NCBI RefSeq assembly: GCF_000332135.1
Contig: NZ_KB235896.1
Coordinates: 4,828,356 to 4,892,355, forward strand
DNA from: Anabaena sp. PCC 7108
GTDB lineage: Bacteria; Cyanobacteriota; Cyanobacteriia; Cyanobacteriales; Nostocaceae
Direction of reading: 5' to 3'
DNA length: 64,000 nucleotides
In this document: positions 15,913 through 25,087 of the stretch, piece after piece
How positions within the stretch are numbered: the first letter of the stretch is position 1
Layout: the number at the start of each line of letters is the position of its first letter
The notes under the pieces: generated by a model
The model's database searches: none
What the model was told of the DNA's origin: nothing
Seen by the model: the letters and a program-made list of their open reading frames with translations, nothing else
Program-made: the position numbers and the translations under genes

Positions 15913-18075
15913 ATGCAGCAAAAATATCAAGATTATAGTGAATTAACAGATGCTTTAAAATCCACCTGTAAATTATTGAATTTAGATAAAAATTCTCAAC
16001 TACATCAAGATGTAATTTCTATTTGTGATTATTTAGCTAATCCTAACTTTAAAATTGCCGTATTTGGTCCCTTTAATCATGGTAAATCAACATTGCTAAA
16101 TGCGATGTTAGGAAATCGTACCTTACCCATTGATTTAATTCCCACCACAGGTGCAGCAATTACCGTTAAATATGGTACAACTGTCCGCACTCGGATAATG
16201 TTAGTCGATGGTACAGAAATCTATCGCAGTGGTACAGAAGTTTTACAACAATTTGCGGTTTTAGATGGTAATAGACAGATGCGAAAAGATGTTGCTTCTG
16301 TTGAAGTGTTTTGTCCCCATCCTTTTTTAGAAACAGGAATCGAATTTATTGATTTACCGGGAACTAATGATAGAGAAGCACAAGATAATTTAGTAAAAGA
16401 TAAATTATTAGGAACAGATTTAGTTATTCAATTATTAGATGCACGCAAACTCATGACTTTAGGAGAAAGAGAAAATCTCCGTGATTGGTTATTAGATAGA
16501 AATATTAAAACAGTTATTTTTGTCGCCAACTTTCTCAATTTGCTTGAACCAGAAGAACAAAAACAAGTTCAAAATCGGTTAGTATTTGTAGCTGAAAGTT
16601 TCCGCGCTGATTTACCTTCCGGGTTTAGTAATTTATATCGAGTTGATGCTTTACCTGCTTTACGCGCTAGATTAAAAGGTGATGTTGCGCTTGCGAATAG
16701 CAGCGGTTTAGCTGCTTTTGAAACAGCTTTGCAAAATCTAGTTGGTATTTTACAGCAAAATTATGGTGATCTGCGTTTACCAAGATTGCAAACTATATCT
16801 TCTCGACTACAAACTTTATTAGTTGATCAAATTTACAAATCTGCTCAAAAAATTAAAATATTTGATGATAAAGAAATTGCTAAATTAGAAATTCAGCAAA
16901 AAGCCCAAAACCTAATTTTTCAAGGTTTTAAAACTAGTATTCATGAATTAGAAAGTTGGTTATCTTTACCTAATTTATTAGCAAAATATCAAGCTGATAT
17001 TGCAGTTGCACTTGCTGAAGATAATTTGCAATCTTGGCAAAAAGGAACCTTTAAAAAAGACTTAACAGAATTACAAAACTCAGTAGTAAAATGGCTGTAT
17101 CAAGCTTATAATTTTTTTAAATCAGAACGTCCAGAAGATTTACAAATTCCCTTTCCTCATGCACCTGAATTAACTCTACCTGTAAAACCAACTACTATTA
17201 ATAGTAGTGATGTAACTGATCCTAGTTCTATTGCTGTAGGTGGTGGAATTGGATGGTTATTAGGAGGTCCCGTGGGTGCTGCTGTGGTGGGAAGTATTTC
17301 CTATATCTTAAATAAGAACTTGCAAAAGCAAGATGAACAATCAGTTAAAGATTCTTATAATCAACAAGTTGCTAAAATTTGTATTGCTGCGGCTGAAAAT
17401 TATTTATCACGTTTTAGTAGTCAGGGTTTATCTATCTTGGCTGAATATGAACAAAAAGCGGCAAAAGTAATTTGTGTTGAAGTGAGTAAAGAACCAGTGG
17501 AAATTACTCAACAAAGGCAAGATTTACAAAGATTGCAAAATCAATTTAATCAGTTATTGTCACAGTTAGAAAAAGCGAATATTACTAGCAAATATCAACC
17601 TTATCAAGATAAACCTAAATCTGCAAATCCTCAACCACCAAAACAACAGGTTTATACACCTCCAAAAGAAAATACAACTCGGAATCCTCAACCAAAGGTA
17701 GAACCTCCACGTCAACAGGTTAATACCCCACCATCTCCACCAGCAAACCCAGCAGAAGTAGAAGCGAAATTTCGGGATTGGGAACTAGAACAAGAAATAG
17801 CAGAAATTAAAGCTAATATGAAATCACCTAGTTCAAATCAAAAAGCACAAACTCCGCCAAAAACACCAGCACAAAATGATAAAATTACTCCCGCTTATCG
17901 AATTTTAGGATTGCAATCTAATGCTTCTTTTGCTGAGGTGAAACAAGCTTATAAAATATTAGTAAAAAAATGGCATCCTGATTTATTTGTTAATCAACCG
18001 CAAATGCAAAAACAAGCACAGGAGAAGATGCGGTTAATTAATGAGGCTTATAATATTTTAGTGGTTAATAAATAG
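15913..18075 (+). CDS. dynamin-like GTPase with a C-terminal J domain
   Basis: The 720-residue protein begins with a dynamin GTPase: G1 GPFNHGKSTLLNAM (P-loop 52-59) and G3 DLPGTND. The usual G4 N/TKxD is not evident (FVANFLNLLEP stands in that region). A helical stalk follows, then a Gly-rich hydrophobic segment GGGIGWLLGGPVGAAVVG (about 440-460) that may insert into membrane, then a Pro/Gln-rich linker (about 560-640). Residues about 655-720 form a DnaJ-like domain: helix II EVKQAYKILVKKW, HPD at 688-690, helix III with MRLINEAYNIL. J domains stimulate Hsp70 (DnaK) ATPase. The fusion suggests that DnaK is recruited to dismantle or remodel the dynamin assembly. It follows BDLP1, and the two probably work as a pair. 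Confidence 0.88.
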   Translation: MQQKYQDYSELTDALKSTCKLLNLDKNSQLHQDVISICDYLANPNFKIAVFGPFNHGKSTLLNAMLGNRTLPIDLIPTTGAAITVKYGTTVRTRIMLVDGTEIYRSGTEVLQQFAVLDGNRQMRKDVASVEVFCPHPFLETGIEFIDLPGTNDREAQDNLVKDKLLGTDLVIQLLDARKLMTLGERENLRDWLLDRNIKTVIFVANFLNLLEPEEQKQVQNRLVFVAESFRADLPSGFSNLYRVDALPALRARLKGDVALANSSGLAAFETALQNLVGILQQNYGDLRLPRLQTISSRLQTLLVDQIYKSAQKIKIFDDKEIAKLEIQQKAQNLIFQGFKTSIHELESWLSLPNLLAKYQADIAVALAEDNLQSWQKGTFKKDLTELQNSVVKWLYQAYNFFKSERPEDLQIPFPHAPELTLPVKPTTINSSDVTDPSSIAVGGGIGWLLGGPVGAAVVGSISYILNKNLQKQDEQSVKDSYNQQVAKICIAAAENYLSRFSSQGLSILAEYEQKAAKVICVEVSKEPVEITQQRQDLQRLQNQFNQLLSQLEKANITSKYQPYQDKPKSANPQPPKQQVYTPPKENTTRNPQPKVEPPRQQVNTPPSPPANPAEVEAKFRDWELEQEIAEIKANMKSPSSNQKAQTPPKTPAQNDKITPAYRILGLQSNASFAEVKQAYKILVKKWHPDLFVNQPQMQKQAQEKMRLINEAYNILVVNK

Positions 18076-18093
18076 GTATTATTAAAAACAATA

Positions 18094-18112
18094 GCGGGAC
18101 GAAAAGCCCCGC
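18094..18112. terminator. hairpin terminator between convergent dynamin-J and petJ genes
   Basis: GCGGG at 18094-18098 pairs with CCCGC at 18108-18112 around a short loop. On the minus strand the hairpin is followed by TATTGTTTTTAATA, so it most likely ends petJ transcription; on the plus strand the T run is weaker. Confidence 0.7.
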
Positions 18113-18143
18113 ACATTGTTAGGTAATTAGATTAGACGTGAAC

Positions 18144-18479
18144 TTACTTCTTCCAACCGTTATCTGCTTGTTCCAGTACGTAAGCAGCTACATCTTCAAT
18201 CTGGGCTGGTTTTAAGCGACCTTTAAAAGCAGGCATAGCACCTTTACCGTTTGTAACTTGGGCAATAATTGCCTCTGCTGAGTACATCTCGTACTTTACC
18301 AAATCCGCCTTCTTGAGGCTTTTAGCAGCGTTAACCAAATTCTTGCCACCTGCGTGACAAGAAGCACAGTTAGCACTAAATACTTTGCTTCCATCAGCAG
18401 CATCTGCCAAAGCTGGACTACTGAAGGCAAAGGTGAAGATAGCTATGCCTAACAGTAATACTGAAATTATCTTTTTCAT
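18144..18479 (-). CDS. petJ: cytochrome c6 (soluble photosynthetic electron carrier)
   Basis: The 111-residue precursor has a signal peptide ([18 protein letters not shown]) cleaved before [10 protein letters not shown]. The c-type haem motif is CASCH, and the axial Met is in [10 protein letters not shown]. The C terminus [16 protein letters not shown] is typical of cyanobacterial cytochrome c6. In the thylakoid lumen it carries electrons from cytochrome b6f to photosystem I or terminal oxidase, replacing plastocyanin when copper is low. The mature length of about 86 residues is normal. It is a single-gene unit with its own terminator-like hairpin. Confidence 0.95.
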   Translation of the reverse strand: MKKIISVLLLGIAIFTFAFSSPALADAADGSKVFSANCASCHAGGKNLVNAAKSLKKADLVKYEMYSAEAIIAQVTNGKGAMPAFKGRLKPAQIEDVAAYVLEQADNGWKK

Positions 18480-18749
18480 CTCGTGTTCTCTCTACAACAA
18501 CGGCTAATTCTGTCAAATCTCCTTCATAATTGTGATTTGAGCAGTTGCTTGTGTCAAACGACAGGCTGTCAAACTTGGCTTTGACAACTAAAGATTTTAA
18601 TTTGTAATTCCGAGAAGACGGTGCTAGTTTGAGGATTGGTACAAATGTAAATTTATATAAATGGAAATTTTAAGATTAGCAAGAATAAATTAATAATGAA
18701 GAAGAAAAGGAAAAGCATATCAAAAACTTTATCCTTTATCCAGAAAAAT

Positions 18750-19241
18750 TTATCCTTTAGCTGCTAACTTTTTGATTGTCTCTTCTGTGACCCGACAGAT
18801 TCGCCAATCATCTAAAATATCTGCTCCCATGCTGCGGTAAAATGCTTGTGCTGACACATTCCAATCCAAAACACTCCATTCTAAGCGCCCACAATCACGC
18901 TCTACAGCTATTTGGGCTAATTTAGCTAGAAGTGCTTTACCAATACCTTGACGGCGAAATTCTGGTAAAACAAATAAATCTTCTAGATAAATTCCTGGCT
19001 TAGTCAAAAATGTAGAATAGTTGTGAAAGAATAGGGCAAATCCCACAGCTTGACCCGCAGATTCTACTAAAATTGCTTCTATATATTTTGGTTCACCAAA
19101 TAAATGCTCTTTTAATGCTTGAGCATTACCAGTGACAGCATCAGATAATTTTTCATATTCTGCTAATCCCTGAATTAATTCAAACAATACAGCACTATCA
19201 CTGGGTTCGGCAAACCTAATCTTTAAATTAGAAGACATCAT
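18750..19241 (-). CDS. GNAT-family N-acetyltransferase (diamine acetyltransferase-like)
   Basis: The 163 residues fit the GNAT fold. The acetyl-CoA-binding motif A is VLPEFRRQGIGKALLAKL (R/Q-x-x-G-x-G/A). The downstream LEWSVLDWNVSAQAFYRSMGA is typical of the spermidine/diamine acetyltransferase (SSAT) branch, and YLEDLFV precedes motif A as in that branch. The substrate could be a polyamine, thialysine or other amine and cannot be fixed from sequence. It lies downstream of sigC on the same strand with a gap of about 130 bp that carries ATTTTAGATTTC-type repeats, so co-transcription is uncertain. Confidence 0.85.
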   Translation of the reverse strand: MMSSNLKIRFAEPSDSAVLFELIQGLAEYEKLSDAVTGNAQALKEHLFGEPKYIEAILVESAGQAVGFALFFHNYSTFLTKPGIYLEDLFVLPEFRRQGIGKALLAKLAQIAVERDCGRLEWSVLDWNVSAQAFYRSMGADILDDWRICRVTEETIKKLAAKG

Positions 19242-19343
19242 GTAATTTTAGATTTCAGATTTCAGATCAATTTTAGATTTTACCTTGTCAGTGAACAGAA
19301 ATGATATGCAGGAGTTAAAATTCTGACATTGGTGAAGGAAGTT

Positions 19344-19378
19344 AATCTAAAATCCAAAATCTAAAATCTAAAATCATA
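19344..19378. repeat. heptanucleotide repeat AATCTAA (about five units) at the 3' end of sigC
   Basis: Five consecutive heptamers (AATCTAA, AATCCAA, AATCTAA, AATCTAA, AATCATA) run into the sigma factor gene. Its stop codon (19374-19376) lies within the last unit. A matching AATCTAA array is at 36733-36763. These are short tandemly repeated (STRR-type) sequences known from heterocystous cyanobacteria. Confidence 0.85.
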
Positions 19379-20543
19379 TCAACCAACCCTTTAAACGTTT
19401 AGCAATGTGAGGACGGCGTAACTTTCGCATGGCTTTACTTTGGATTTGGCGGACTCTTTCGCGGGAAAGGTTGAACATATTCCCAACTTCTTCTAAGGTG
19501 CAGGGTTCGCTGGTTGTCAGTCCATAGCGTAAAGAAATTACGTCTTTTTCTCTTGGTGTTAATACGTCTCCTAATACTTCCCAAATCTCCTGACGCATCA
19601 TGTTTTCATTCATTTTGGCTTCTGGAGATTGGTTGTCTTCATCTTCCAGCAAGTCCATTAATTCCGTGTCTTCTTCCTTCCCAACACGGTGATTGAGGGA
19701 TAAGGCTTGACGACGCAGTTGTTGAAGTTGACGTAGTTGTTGGACGCTAATTTCCAAAGATTCCGCCATTTCGGCTTCCGAGGGGTTACGAGCCAGTTTT
19801 TGCTTGAGTTCCCTTTGCGCCTTTTTGAGTTTGTTAAGTTTTTCTACAATATGGATTGGTAGGCGGATAGTGCGGGCATCATTAGCGATCGCTCGTGTAA
19901 TCGCCTGTCTAATCCACCAATAAGCATAAGTAGAGAACTTATAGCCTTTATCGGGGTCAAACTTTTCTGCGGCGCGATTTAAGCCCATAGCGCCTTCCTG
20001 AATCAAATCTAGAAACGGAACCCCCCGGTTGAGATAACGCTTGGCGATAGATACCACTAACCTCAGATTCGAGCGAATCATTTTCCGCTTCGCTACTCTT
20101 CCTTGATATAAGCGACTTTCCAGTTGTTTCTCTGTCATGTCAAACTTGGCGGCCACTTCGCTTTTGCTTGGTTCCTGTCCCAGTTCTAATTCCAAAGCAT
20201 CTTGTAAGTCTTTGACTTCTTCTAAAAACCTAACTCGCCGCGCTAACTCTACTTCCTCATCAGGTTTTAAGAGAGGGTAACGCGCCATTTCTTTAAAAAA
20301 CGCGCCTACTGCATCATCATGTTCGGTTTTATTGTATCCCGAAGGACGAGCAGCTGCCATCTCATCCCCATCCCGTTCATCTGACTCCAAATTTTCTACA
20401 ATTGAAGAGTCTTCAAATACTACCGCATCTAAACTATCAAGTGATGGTTCTTCATTATCAGCTGCGTTCTCCAGTATTTCCATCGTTCCCAATTCAGCAA
20501 TATTCATAGTTTCCTTTAGGGATTGTTGCTTTGTTTGGTACAT
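19374..20543 (-). CDS. sigC: group 2 sigma-70 factor, SigC type
   Basis: The 389-residue protein has an acidic N-terminal extension (about 1-70) and then sigma regions 1.2-4.2. Region 2 shows RSNLRLVVSIAKRYLNRGVP, GYKFSTYAYWWIRQAI and RTIRLPIHIVEK; region 4.2 shows LEEVGNMFNLSRERVRQI. The IHIVEKLNKLKKAQRELKQ block and the C terminus RPHIAKRLKGWLI distinguish it from SigA and from SigB/D/E, and point to SigC, which in cyanobacteria relates to stationary-phase, carbon/nitrogen and heat responses. GLNRAAEKFD replaces the nearly universal GLIRAAEKFD. An ATG 12 codons in (20507) is an alternative start. The 3' end abuts a heptamer repeat. Confidence 0.85.
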   Translation of the reverse strand: MYQTKQQSLKETMNIAELGTMEILENAADNEEPSLDSLDAVVFEDSSIVENLESDERDGDEMAAARPSGYNKTEHDDAVGAFFKEMARYPLLKPDEEVELARRVRFLEEVKDLQDALELELGQEPSKSEVAAKFDMTEKQLESRLYQGRVAKRKMIRSNLRLVVSIAKRYLNRGVPFLDLIQEGAMGLNRAAEKFDPDKGYKFSTYAYWWIRQAITRAIANDARTIRLPIHIVEKLNKLKKAQRELKQKLARNPSEAEMAESLEISVQQLRQLQQLRRQALSLNHRVGKEEDTELMDLLEDEDNQSPEAKMNENMMRQEIWEVLGDVLTPREKDVISLRYGLTTSEPCTLEEVGNMFNLSRERVRQIQSKAMRKLRRPHIAKRLKGWLI

Positions 20544-21288
20544 AAATTAGTGACAGAGGCTCGTTTGAGGATTGGTAGTTTTTCTTAAGAGATAAATACA
20601 TCCATTTACCTAGACAAATACAATCTTCTCAAGAATTCCTGATTTGGAACGAAAATCTGTACCTGTTTGTCATGTTTTTCGGTTATGTTTAGATACAACC
20701 TATATGGGCTTTGCACCCAAAATACCATCTTCTCCGACTACCAGCAGACATATTCCCCATTTTTTTATTAATCACCAAATATGTCAAACCCCCCTCAAAC
20801 ATTCTCAACCTTAACAAATATAAAAATTCCATCTAAAAAACCTTATATCTTAATTTTTCATGTAGTTTCATATATTTTTAGTGGGGTTAAGCGATAGAAG
20901 TACAGGTCTAGCAAATGATACAAATTACGAAAATGCTGGATTAAAATCCGGAAAATATTAATTGTATAAAAGCATCTCACATAGAAAAAATATTGAATAT
21001 CTATCAATGGGCGGAAAAAAAATATTCCCTATTTAGTAGTTCAGCAATTAACTCTTTAATATCTAAGATACTTTCATTTGTGTAGTTAGCATCAAATATT
21101 TATTGCACGTACTGTGGAAATTAATTTATCTAGTGAATAACACCAGTTAAAACTTATCAAGTATGATGAGTAATAAAAGTATTGCGAAATACTGTTTGCT
21201 GGTAGTAATCCAAGCAGTTAAAGTTAAGTAAGCCTGGTGAATGTTATCCAGGTATATGAGCAAATATCTGTTTAAAAAGTCGATAATC
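20544..21288. other. intergenic region between divergent sigC and priA, no gene seen
   Basis: Roughly 740 AT-rich bases hold the promoters of sigC (-) and priA (+). No tRNA, hairpin repeat or convincing short gene was found. Its length would allow a small RNA, but nothing in the sequence identifies one. Confidence 0.5.
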
Positions 21289-23856
21289 ATGTATATTAAG
21301 AGCGTAAAATTATCTTCTGTAGCGGTAGCTGAACCTGGGGAGTCATACCAGTCAAAAACAACTATTTATCGCTGGATTGAAACACTCGTAGATTGTCCAG
21401 GAAGCTCAGACCTCTATACATACGAAATACCAACCCAGTTAGAAATAAAACCAGGGGATATTTTGACTGTTCCCTTCGGGACACAACAGATAGGAGCGAT
21501 CGCTATTCGTTTGTTATCTCAACCACCAGCAGATTTAGCAGTAGAAAAAATTCGAGAAGTAGAAGATGTAGTCAGCAAAGGATTTTTTCCTAGCACCTAC
21601 TGGGAATTGCTCAATCGCATCGCCGCTTATTACTATACGCCCTTAATTCAAGTAATTCGAGTAGCTTTACCACCGGGAATATTAGGGCGATCGCAACGTC
21701 GTTTACGTTTAACACCCTTGGGAAGAGATCAAGATGTTTCTAGCAATACTTTTGTTTTCATGTCACCAACAGCGCAACAAGTTCTAGAACTGTTGCAAAA
21801 AACCCCCACAGGTGACTATAGCTATCACTATATCCAACAAAAAGTTAAATCGGCATATCGAGGAACTCGTGAATTAATCCGCTTGGGATTAGCAGAAAAC
21901 TACCTAGAACCACCACGACTAAATCAACCCAAACTGCAAAAAGCAGTCACATTATTAGATAACAATGATCGAGATTTAACAACCCGTCAAAGAGAAATTA
22001 TTGAAGTATTAAAACGACAAGGTGGAGAATTATGGCAAAATGAATTATTACAAACTTGCAGCGCCAGTACCTCTATTTTGAAAGCCTTAGAACAAAAAGG
22101 CTATGTAGTAATTGAAGAACGGGAAATATTACGGAGAGAACAAAGTCCCTTAATGGCTGGGGATCAAGCCAAATCCTTAACAACAGCCCAAACTCACGCC
22201 TTAAAAACCATACAATCATTAAATGGATTTGCTCAAATTTTATTACATGGGGTGACAGGTTCAGGAAAAACCGAAGTTTACTTACAAGCGATCGCACCCC
22301 TCCTCAACCAAGGAAAATCAGCCCTAGTATTAGTACCAGAAATTGGACTCACACCTCAACTTACAGACAGATTTCGCGCCCGTTTCGGTAACAAAGTCCA
22401 GGTTTATCACAGCGCTCTTTCCGACGGTGAACGCTACGACACATGGCGACAAATGTTTACAGGAGAACCCCAAGTAGTCATAGGGACTCGCAGCGCCATT
22501 TTCTCGCCTTTACCCAACTTAGGTTTAATTATTCTTGATGAAGAACACGACAGCAGCTTTAAACAAGATGCGCCCATTCCCACCTACCATGCCCGCACAG
22601 TCGCCCAATGGCGTGCAGAATTAGAAAATTGTCCCCTCATTTTAGGTTCAGCTACACCATCCTTAGAAAGTTGGGTTTCTGTAAAAGCAGAGAACACCTC
22701 CCCATCTCCCCATCTCCCCACCTCCCCATCTCCCCATCTCCCCACCTCCCCATCTCCCCACCAACCCAATACCCAATACCTATCACTTCCCGAACGCATC
22801 AACTCCCGGCCTTTACCACCGGTAGAAATAATTGATATGCGGCGAGAGTTACAAGCGGGAAATCGTTCTATATTTAGTAGACAACTGCAAGAAGCCCTAG
22901 AAGAGCTAAAAGAGAGAAAACAACAGGGAATCTTATTTATTCATCGTCGGGGACATAGCACCTTTGTTTCTTGTCGCAGTTGTGGTTATGTGTTGGAATG
23001 TCCCAACTGTGACGTATCCTTGGCTTATCATCATGTAGAAGCAGGAGCGCCCGAATTATTGAGATGTCATTATTGTAATTATGGGCGATCGCATCCTCCC
23101 CACTGTCCCGAATGTAGTTCACCCTATCTCAAATTTTTTGGGAGTGGAACGCAACGAGTAGCACAAGAACTTAACAAACAATTTCCCCACCTCAAATTAA
23201 TTCGTTTTGATAGTGACACCACCCGCAACAAAGGCGCACATCGTAACTTACTCAGCCAATTTGCAAACGGTGAAGCAGACTTATTAGTAGGAACACAAAT
23301 GCTCACCAAAGGATTAGACCTACCCCAAGTTACTCTTGTAGGTGTAGTTGCGGCTGATGGCTTACTGCATTTATCAGACTATCGCGCCAATGAACGCACA
23401 TTTCAAACCTTAACCCAAGTTGCAGGAAGAGCCGGAAGAGGGGAAGATCCGGGAAGGGTAATTATTCAAACTTATACCCCAGAACATCCAGTAATTGAAG
23501 CCGTAAAAACCCACGATTATCAATCTTTTTGTGATGCAGAATTAGAACAACGGGAAGCACTTAATTATCCTCCCTATGGCAGATTAATATTATTGAGATT
23601 GAGTAGCCTTGATCCCATCCAAGTGCAAAATACAGCCCAAATCATAGCCACAAATTTTAGTGATCAAGAAGGATTTGAAATCTTAGGACCAGCACCAGCT
23701 AGTATATTACGAGTAGCTAATCGTTATCGCTGGCAAATATTACTGAAATTTACTGCTGATGCACTACCAAATTTACCCGATTGGGCAGAAATTAGAGGGC
23801 TTTGTCCTTCTTCGGTCAGTTTAACGATTGATGTCGATCCAATTAATATCATGTAG
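21289..23856 (+). CDS. priA: primosomal protein N' (PriA helicase)
   Basis: From the ATG at 21289 the protein has 855 residues; the earlier in-frame ATG at 21241 adds 16 residues that do not look like family sequence. The N-terminal DNA-binding domain is followed by helicase motifs: Walker A HGVTGSGKTEVYL, Walker B LIILDEEHDSSFKQ, and VAGRAGRGEDPG in motif VI. The zinc-binding insert has the expected paired cysteines (CRSCGYVLECPNC, CHYCNYG, CPECSS). PriA restarts stalled replication forks at branched DNA. After GSATPSLESW the frame contains a Ser/Pro/His/Leu-rich insertion of about 22-25 residues made by an 8-bp tandem repeat (22699-22762). All core motifs surround it intact, so the enzyme is probably functional. 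Confidence 0.93.
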   Translation: MYIKSVKLSSVAVAEPGESYQSKTTIYRWIETLVDCPGSSDLYTYEIPTQLEIKPGDILTVPFGTQQIGAIAIRLLSQPPADLAVEKIREVEDVVSKGFFPSTYWELLNRIAAYYYTPLIQVIRVALPPGILGRSQRRLRLTPLGRDQDVSSNTFVFMSPTAQQVLELLQKTPTGDYSYHYIQQKVKSAYRGTRELIRLGLAENYLEPPRLNQPKLQKAVTLLDNNDRDLTTRQREIIEVLKRQGGELWQNELLQTCSASTSILKALEQKGYVVIEEREILRREQSPLMAGDQAKSLTTAQTHALKTIQSLNGFAQILLHGVTGSGKTEVYLQAIAPLLNQGKSALVLVPEIGLTPQLTDRFRARFGNKVQVYHSALSDGERYDTWRQMFTGEPQVVIGTRSAIFSPLPNLGLIILDEEHDSSFKQDAPIPTYHARTVAQWRAELENCPLILGSATPSLESWVSVKAENTSPSPHLPTSPSPHLPTSPSPHQPNTQYLSLPERINSRPLPPVEIIDMRRELQAGNRSIFSRQLQEALEELKERKQQGILFIHRRGHSTFVSCRSCGYVLECPNCDVSLAYHHVEAGAPELLRCHYCNYGRSHPPHCPECSSPYLKFFGSGTQRVAQELNKQFPHLKLIRFDSDTTRNKGAHRNLLSQFANGEADLLVGTQMLTKGLDLPQVTLVGVVAADGLLHLSDYRANERTFQTLTQVAGRAGRGEDPGRVIIQTYTPEHPVIEAVKTHDYQSFCDAELEQREALNYPPYGRLILLRLSSLDPIQVQNTAQIIATNFSDQEGFEILGPAPASILRVANRYRWQILLKFTADALPNLPDWAEIRGLCPSSVSLTIDVDPINIM
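22699..22762. repeat. in-frame 8-bp tandem repeat inside priA
   Basis: Eight consecutive 8-mers TCCCCATC/TCCCCACC occur in the order a-a-b-a-a-b-a-b, giving a 24-bp higher-order unit. Because 64 bp plus flanks keeps frame, the unit is translated as repeats of TSPSPHLP. The motif is the reverse complement of the GATGGGGA units in the intergenic minisatellites. Confidence 0.95.
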
Positions 23857-23869
23857 TCAAGTTAAGTTA

Positions 23870-23902
23870 AGATCCCCGACTTCTTGAAGAAGTCGGGGAT
23901 CT
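23870..23902. repeat. 33-bp palindromic repeat (copy 2), perfect hairpin between convergent priA and kdpD
   Basis: A 16-bp perfect stem, AGATCCCCGACTTCTT and its complement, surrounds a single central base. It lies between two convergent genes, with a following AT-rich stretch on the plus strand (TTTTTTAATTTTTAATTTTTAA), and is a good candidate for a bidirectional terminator. Confidence 0.92.
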
Positions 23903-23947
23903 ATTTCCTGGACTGGAAATTTTTTAATTTTTAATTTTTAATTGTTA

Positions 23948-25069
23948 TTACTTGTCAGTAGCGATAATGTGCAAATCTATTTTTTTATCTCTAATTAAAT
24001 CCATTAATCTCTGCGTAAAAGAGCCTTTAATAAATCTTTTCCAGCGGGGTTGATGGCTTTCACCAATGACTATTTGCGTAATGTGATGAGTAGCAGCAAC
24101 CTGAGCAATTTCTTGAGCAACATTGCTACTTTTAACGTGCAGAAATTCACCACCAAATTCTCTACAAAGTCTCTCACAAGTATCAATATACAAACTTTCT
24201 TTCTTAGTCAGAAACCTTTCAGGATCGGCAATGAATACCGTATAAAGCCGAGCATTCATATAATTAGCAAGTCGCGCCCCACGGCGTAATAATTGGAGAG
24301 AATTGGGATAAGTAGACACACATACTAAAACTCGTTCATGGATATTACAACTTTGCTTATTAGCAGTCGAAGTATTTCCTTCTTCCTCAACAGTATCCGC
24401 TACTTCTCTTAAAGCTAGTTCCCGCAAAGCAATCAAATTACGACGCTGAAAAAAGTTTTGTAAAGATTGCTCAATTTTATCAGCAGCATAGATTTTGCCT
24501 TCACGCAGACGCTCTTCTAAAGTTTCTGGAGTAACATCAATAACAACTACCTCATCAGCTTCATCTAGCAGACGATCTGGAATGCGTTCCCGCACCACAA
24601 CACCAGTAATTCTTGCCACTAAATCATTCAAACTTTCCAAATGTTGAATGTTAACAGTAGAGTAAACATCAATACCTGCTGCTAAAATTATTTCTACATC
24701 TTGATAGCGTTTTTCTCTAATTGAACCTGGTATATTTGTATGAGCTAATTCATCAATCAAAACCAGTTGGGGAGAGCGTTTTAAAATTGCCTCCGCGTCC
24801 ATTTCTTGCAGGTTAATATTTTGTTGAATACTAGCTTTCCTGGGAATTATTTCTAATCCTGTGGCTTTGAGAGCAGTGTCTTTACGTCCATGAGTTTCTA
24901 AAATGCCTATAACAACATCAATCCCCTCTTGTTTAAGTTGATGTGCTTCTTCCAGCATTTTATAAGTTTTACCCACACCGGGAGCCATCCCAATGAATAT
25001 TTTATGCTTTCCGCGTCGAGCAGGACGGATATAAGAACTGTCAAGAGAAGAAATAGAGGGATTAAACAT
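23948..25069 (-). CDS. kdpD: short KdpD: N-terminal KdpD ATP-binding domain plus universal stress domain, no kinase
   Basis: The 373-residue protein matches only the first part of E. coli KdpD (about 890 residues). It has the Walker A GMAPGVGKTYKMLEEAH (about 27-43), Walker B PQLVLIDELAHTN and the IPGSIREKRYQDVEIIL block. A USP-like domain (about 245-373) follows, with IAQVAATHHITQIVIGESHQ. The membrane, GAF and histidine kinase parts are absent. Short KdpD proteins at the end of kdp operons are known from Anabaena, so this is not simply a broken gene. It is the last gene of the minus-strand kdp operon, 18 bp after kdpC. It may sense K+ or ATP state and act on a separate kinase. Confidence 0.9.
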   Translation of the reverse strand: MFNPSISSLDSSYIRPARRGKHKIFIGMAPGVGKTYKMLEEAHQLKQEGIDVVIGILETHGRKDTALKATGLEIIPRKASIQQNINLQEMDAEAILKRSPQLVLIDELAHTNIPGSIREKRYQDVEIILAAGIDVYSTVNIQHLESLNDLVARITGVVVRERIPDRLLDEADEVVVIDVTPETLEERLREGKIYAADKIEQSLQNFFQRRNLIALRELALREVADTVEEEGNTSTANKQSCNIHERVLVCVSTYPNSLQLLRRGARLANYMNARLYTVFIADPERFLTKKESLYIDTCERLCREFGGEFLHVKSSNVAQEIAQVAATHHITQIVIGESHQPRWKRFIKGSFTQRLMDLIRDKKIDLHIIATDK

Positions 25070-25087
25070 ACATTAAGTTCTTACTGA

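Noticed and set aside
23948-25069. kdpD as a truncated pseudogene
   Set aside because: The frame is intact to a natural stop, and short KdpD proteins are known from Anabaena kdp operons.
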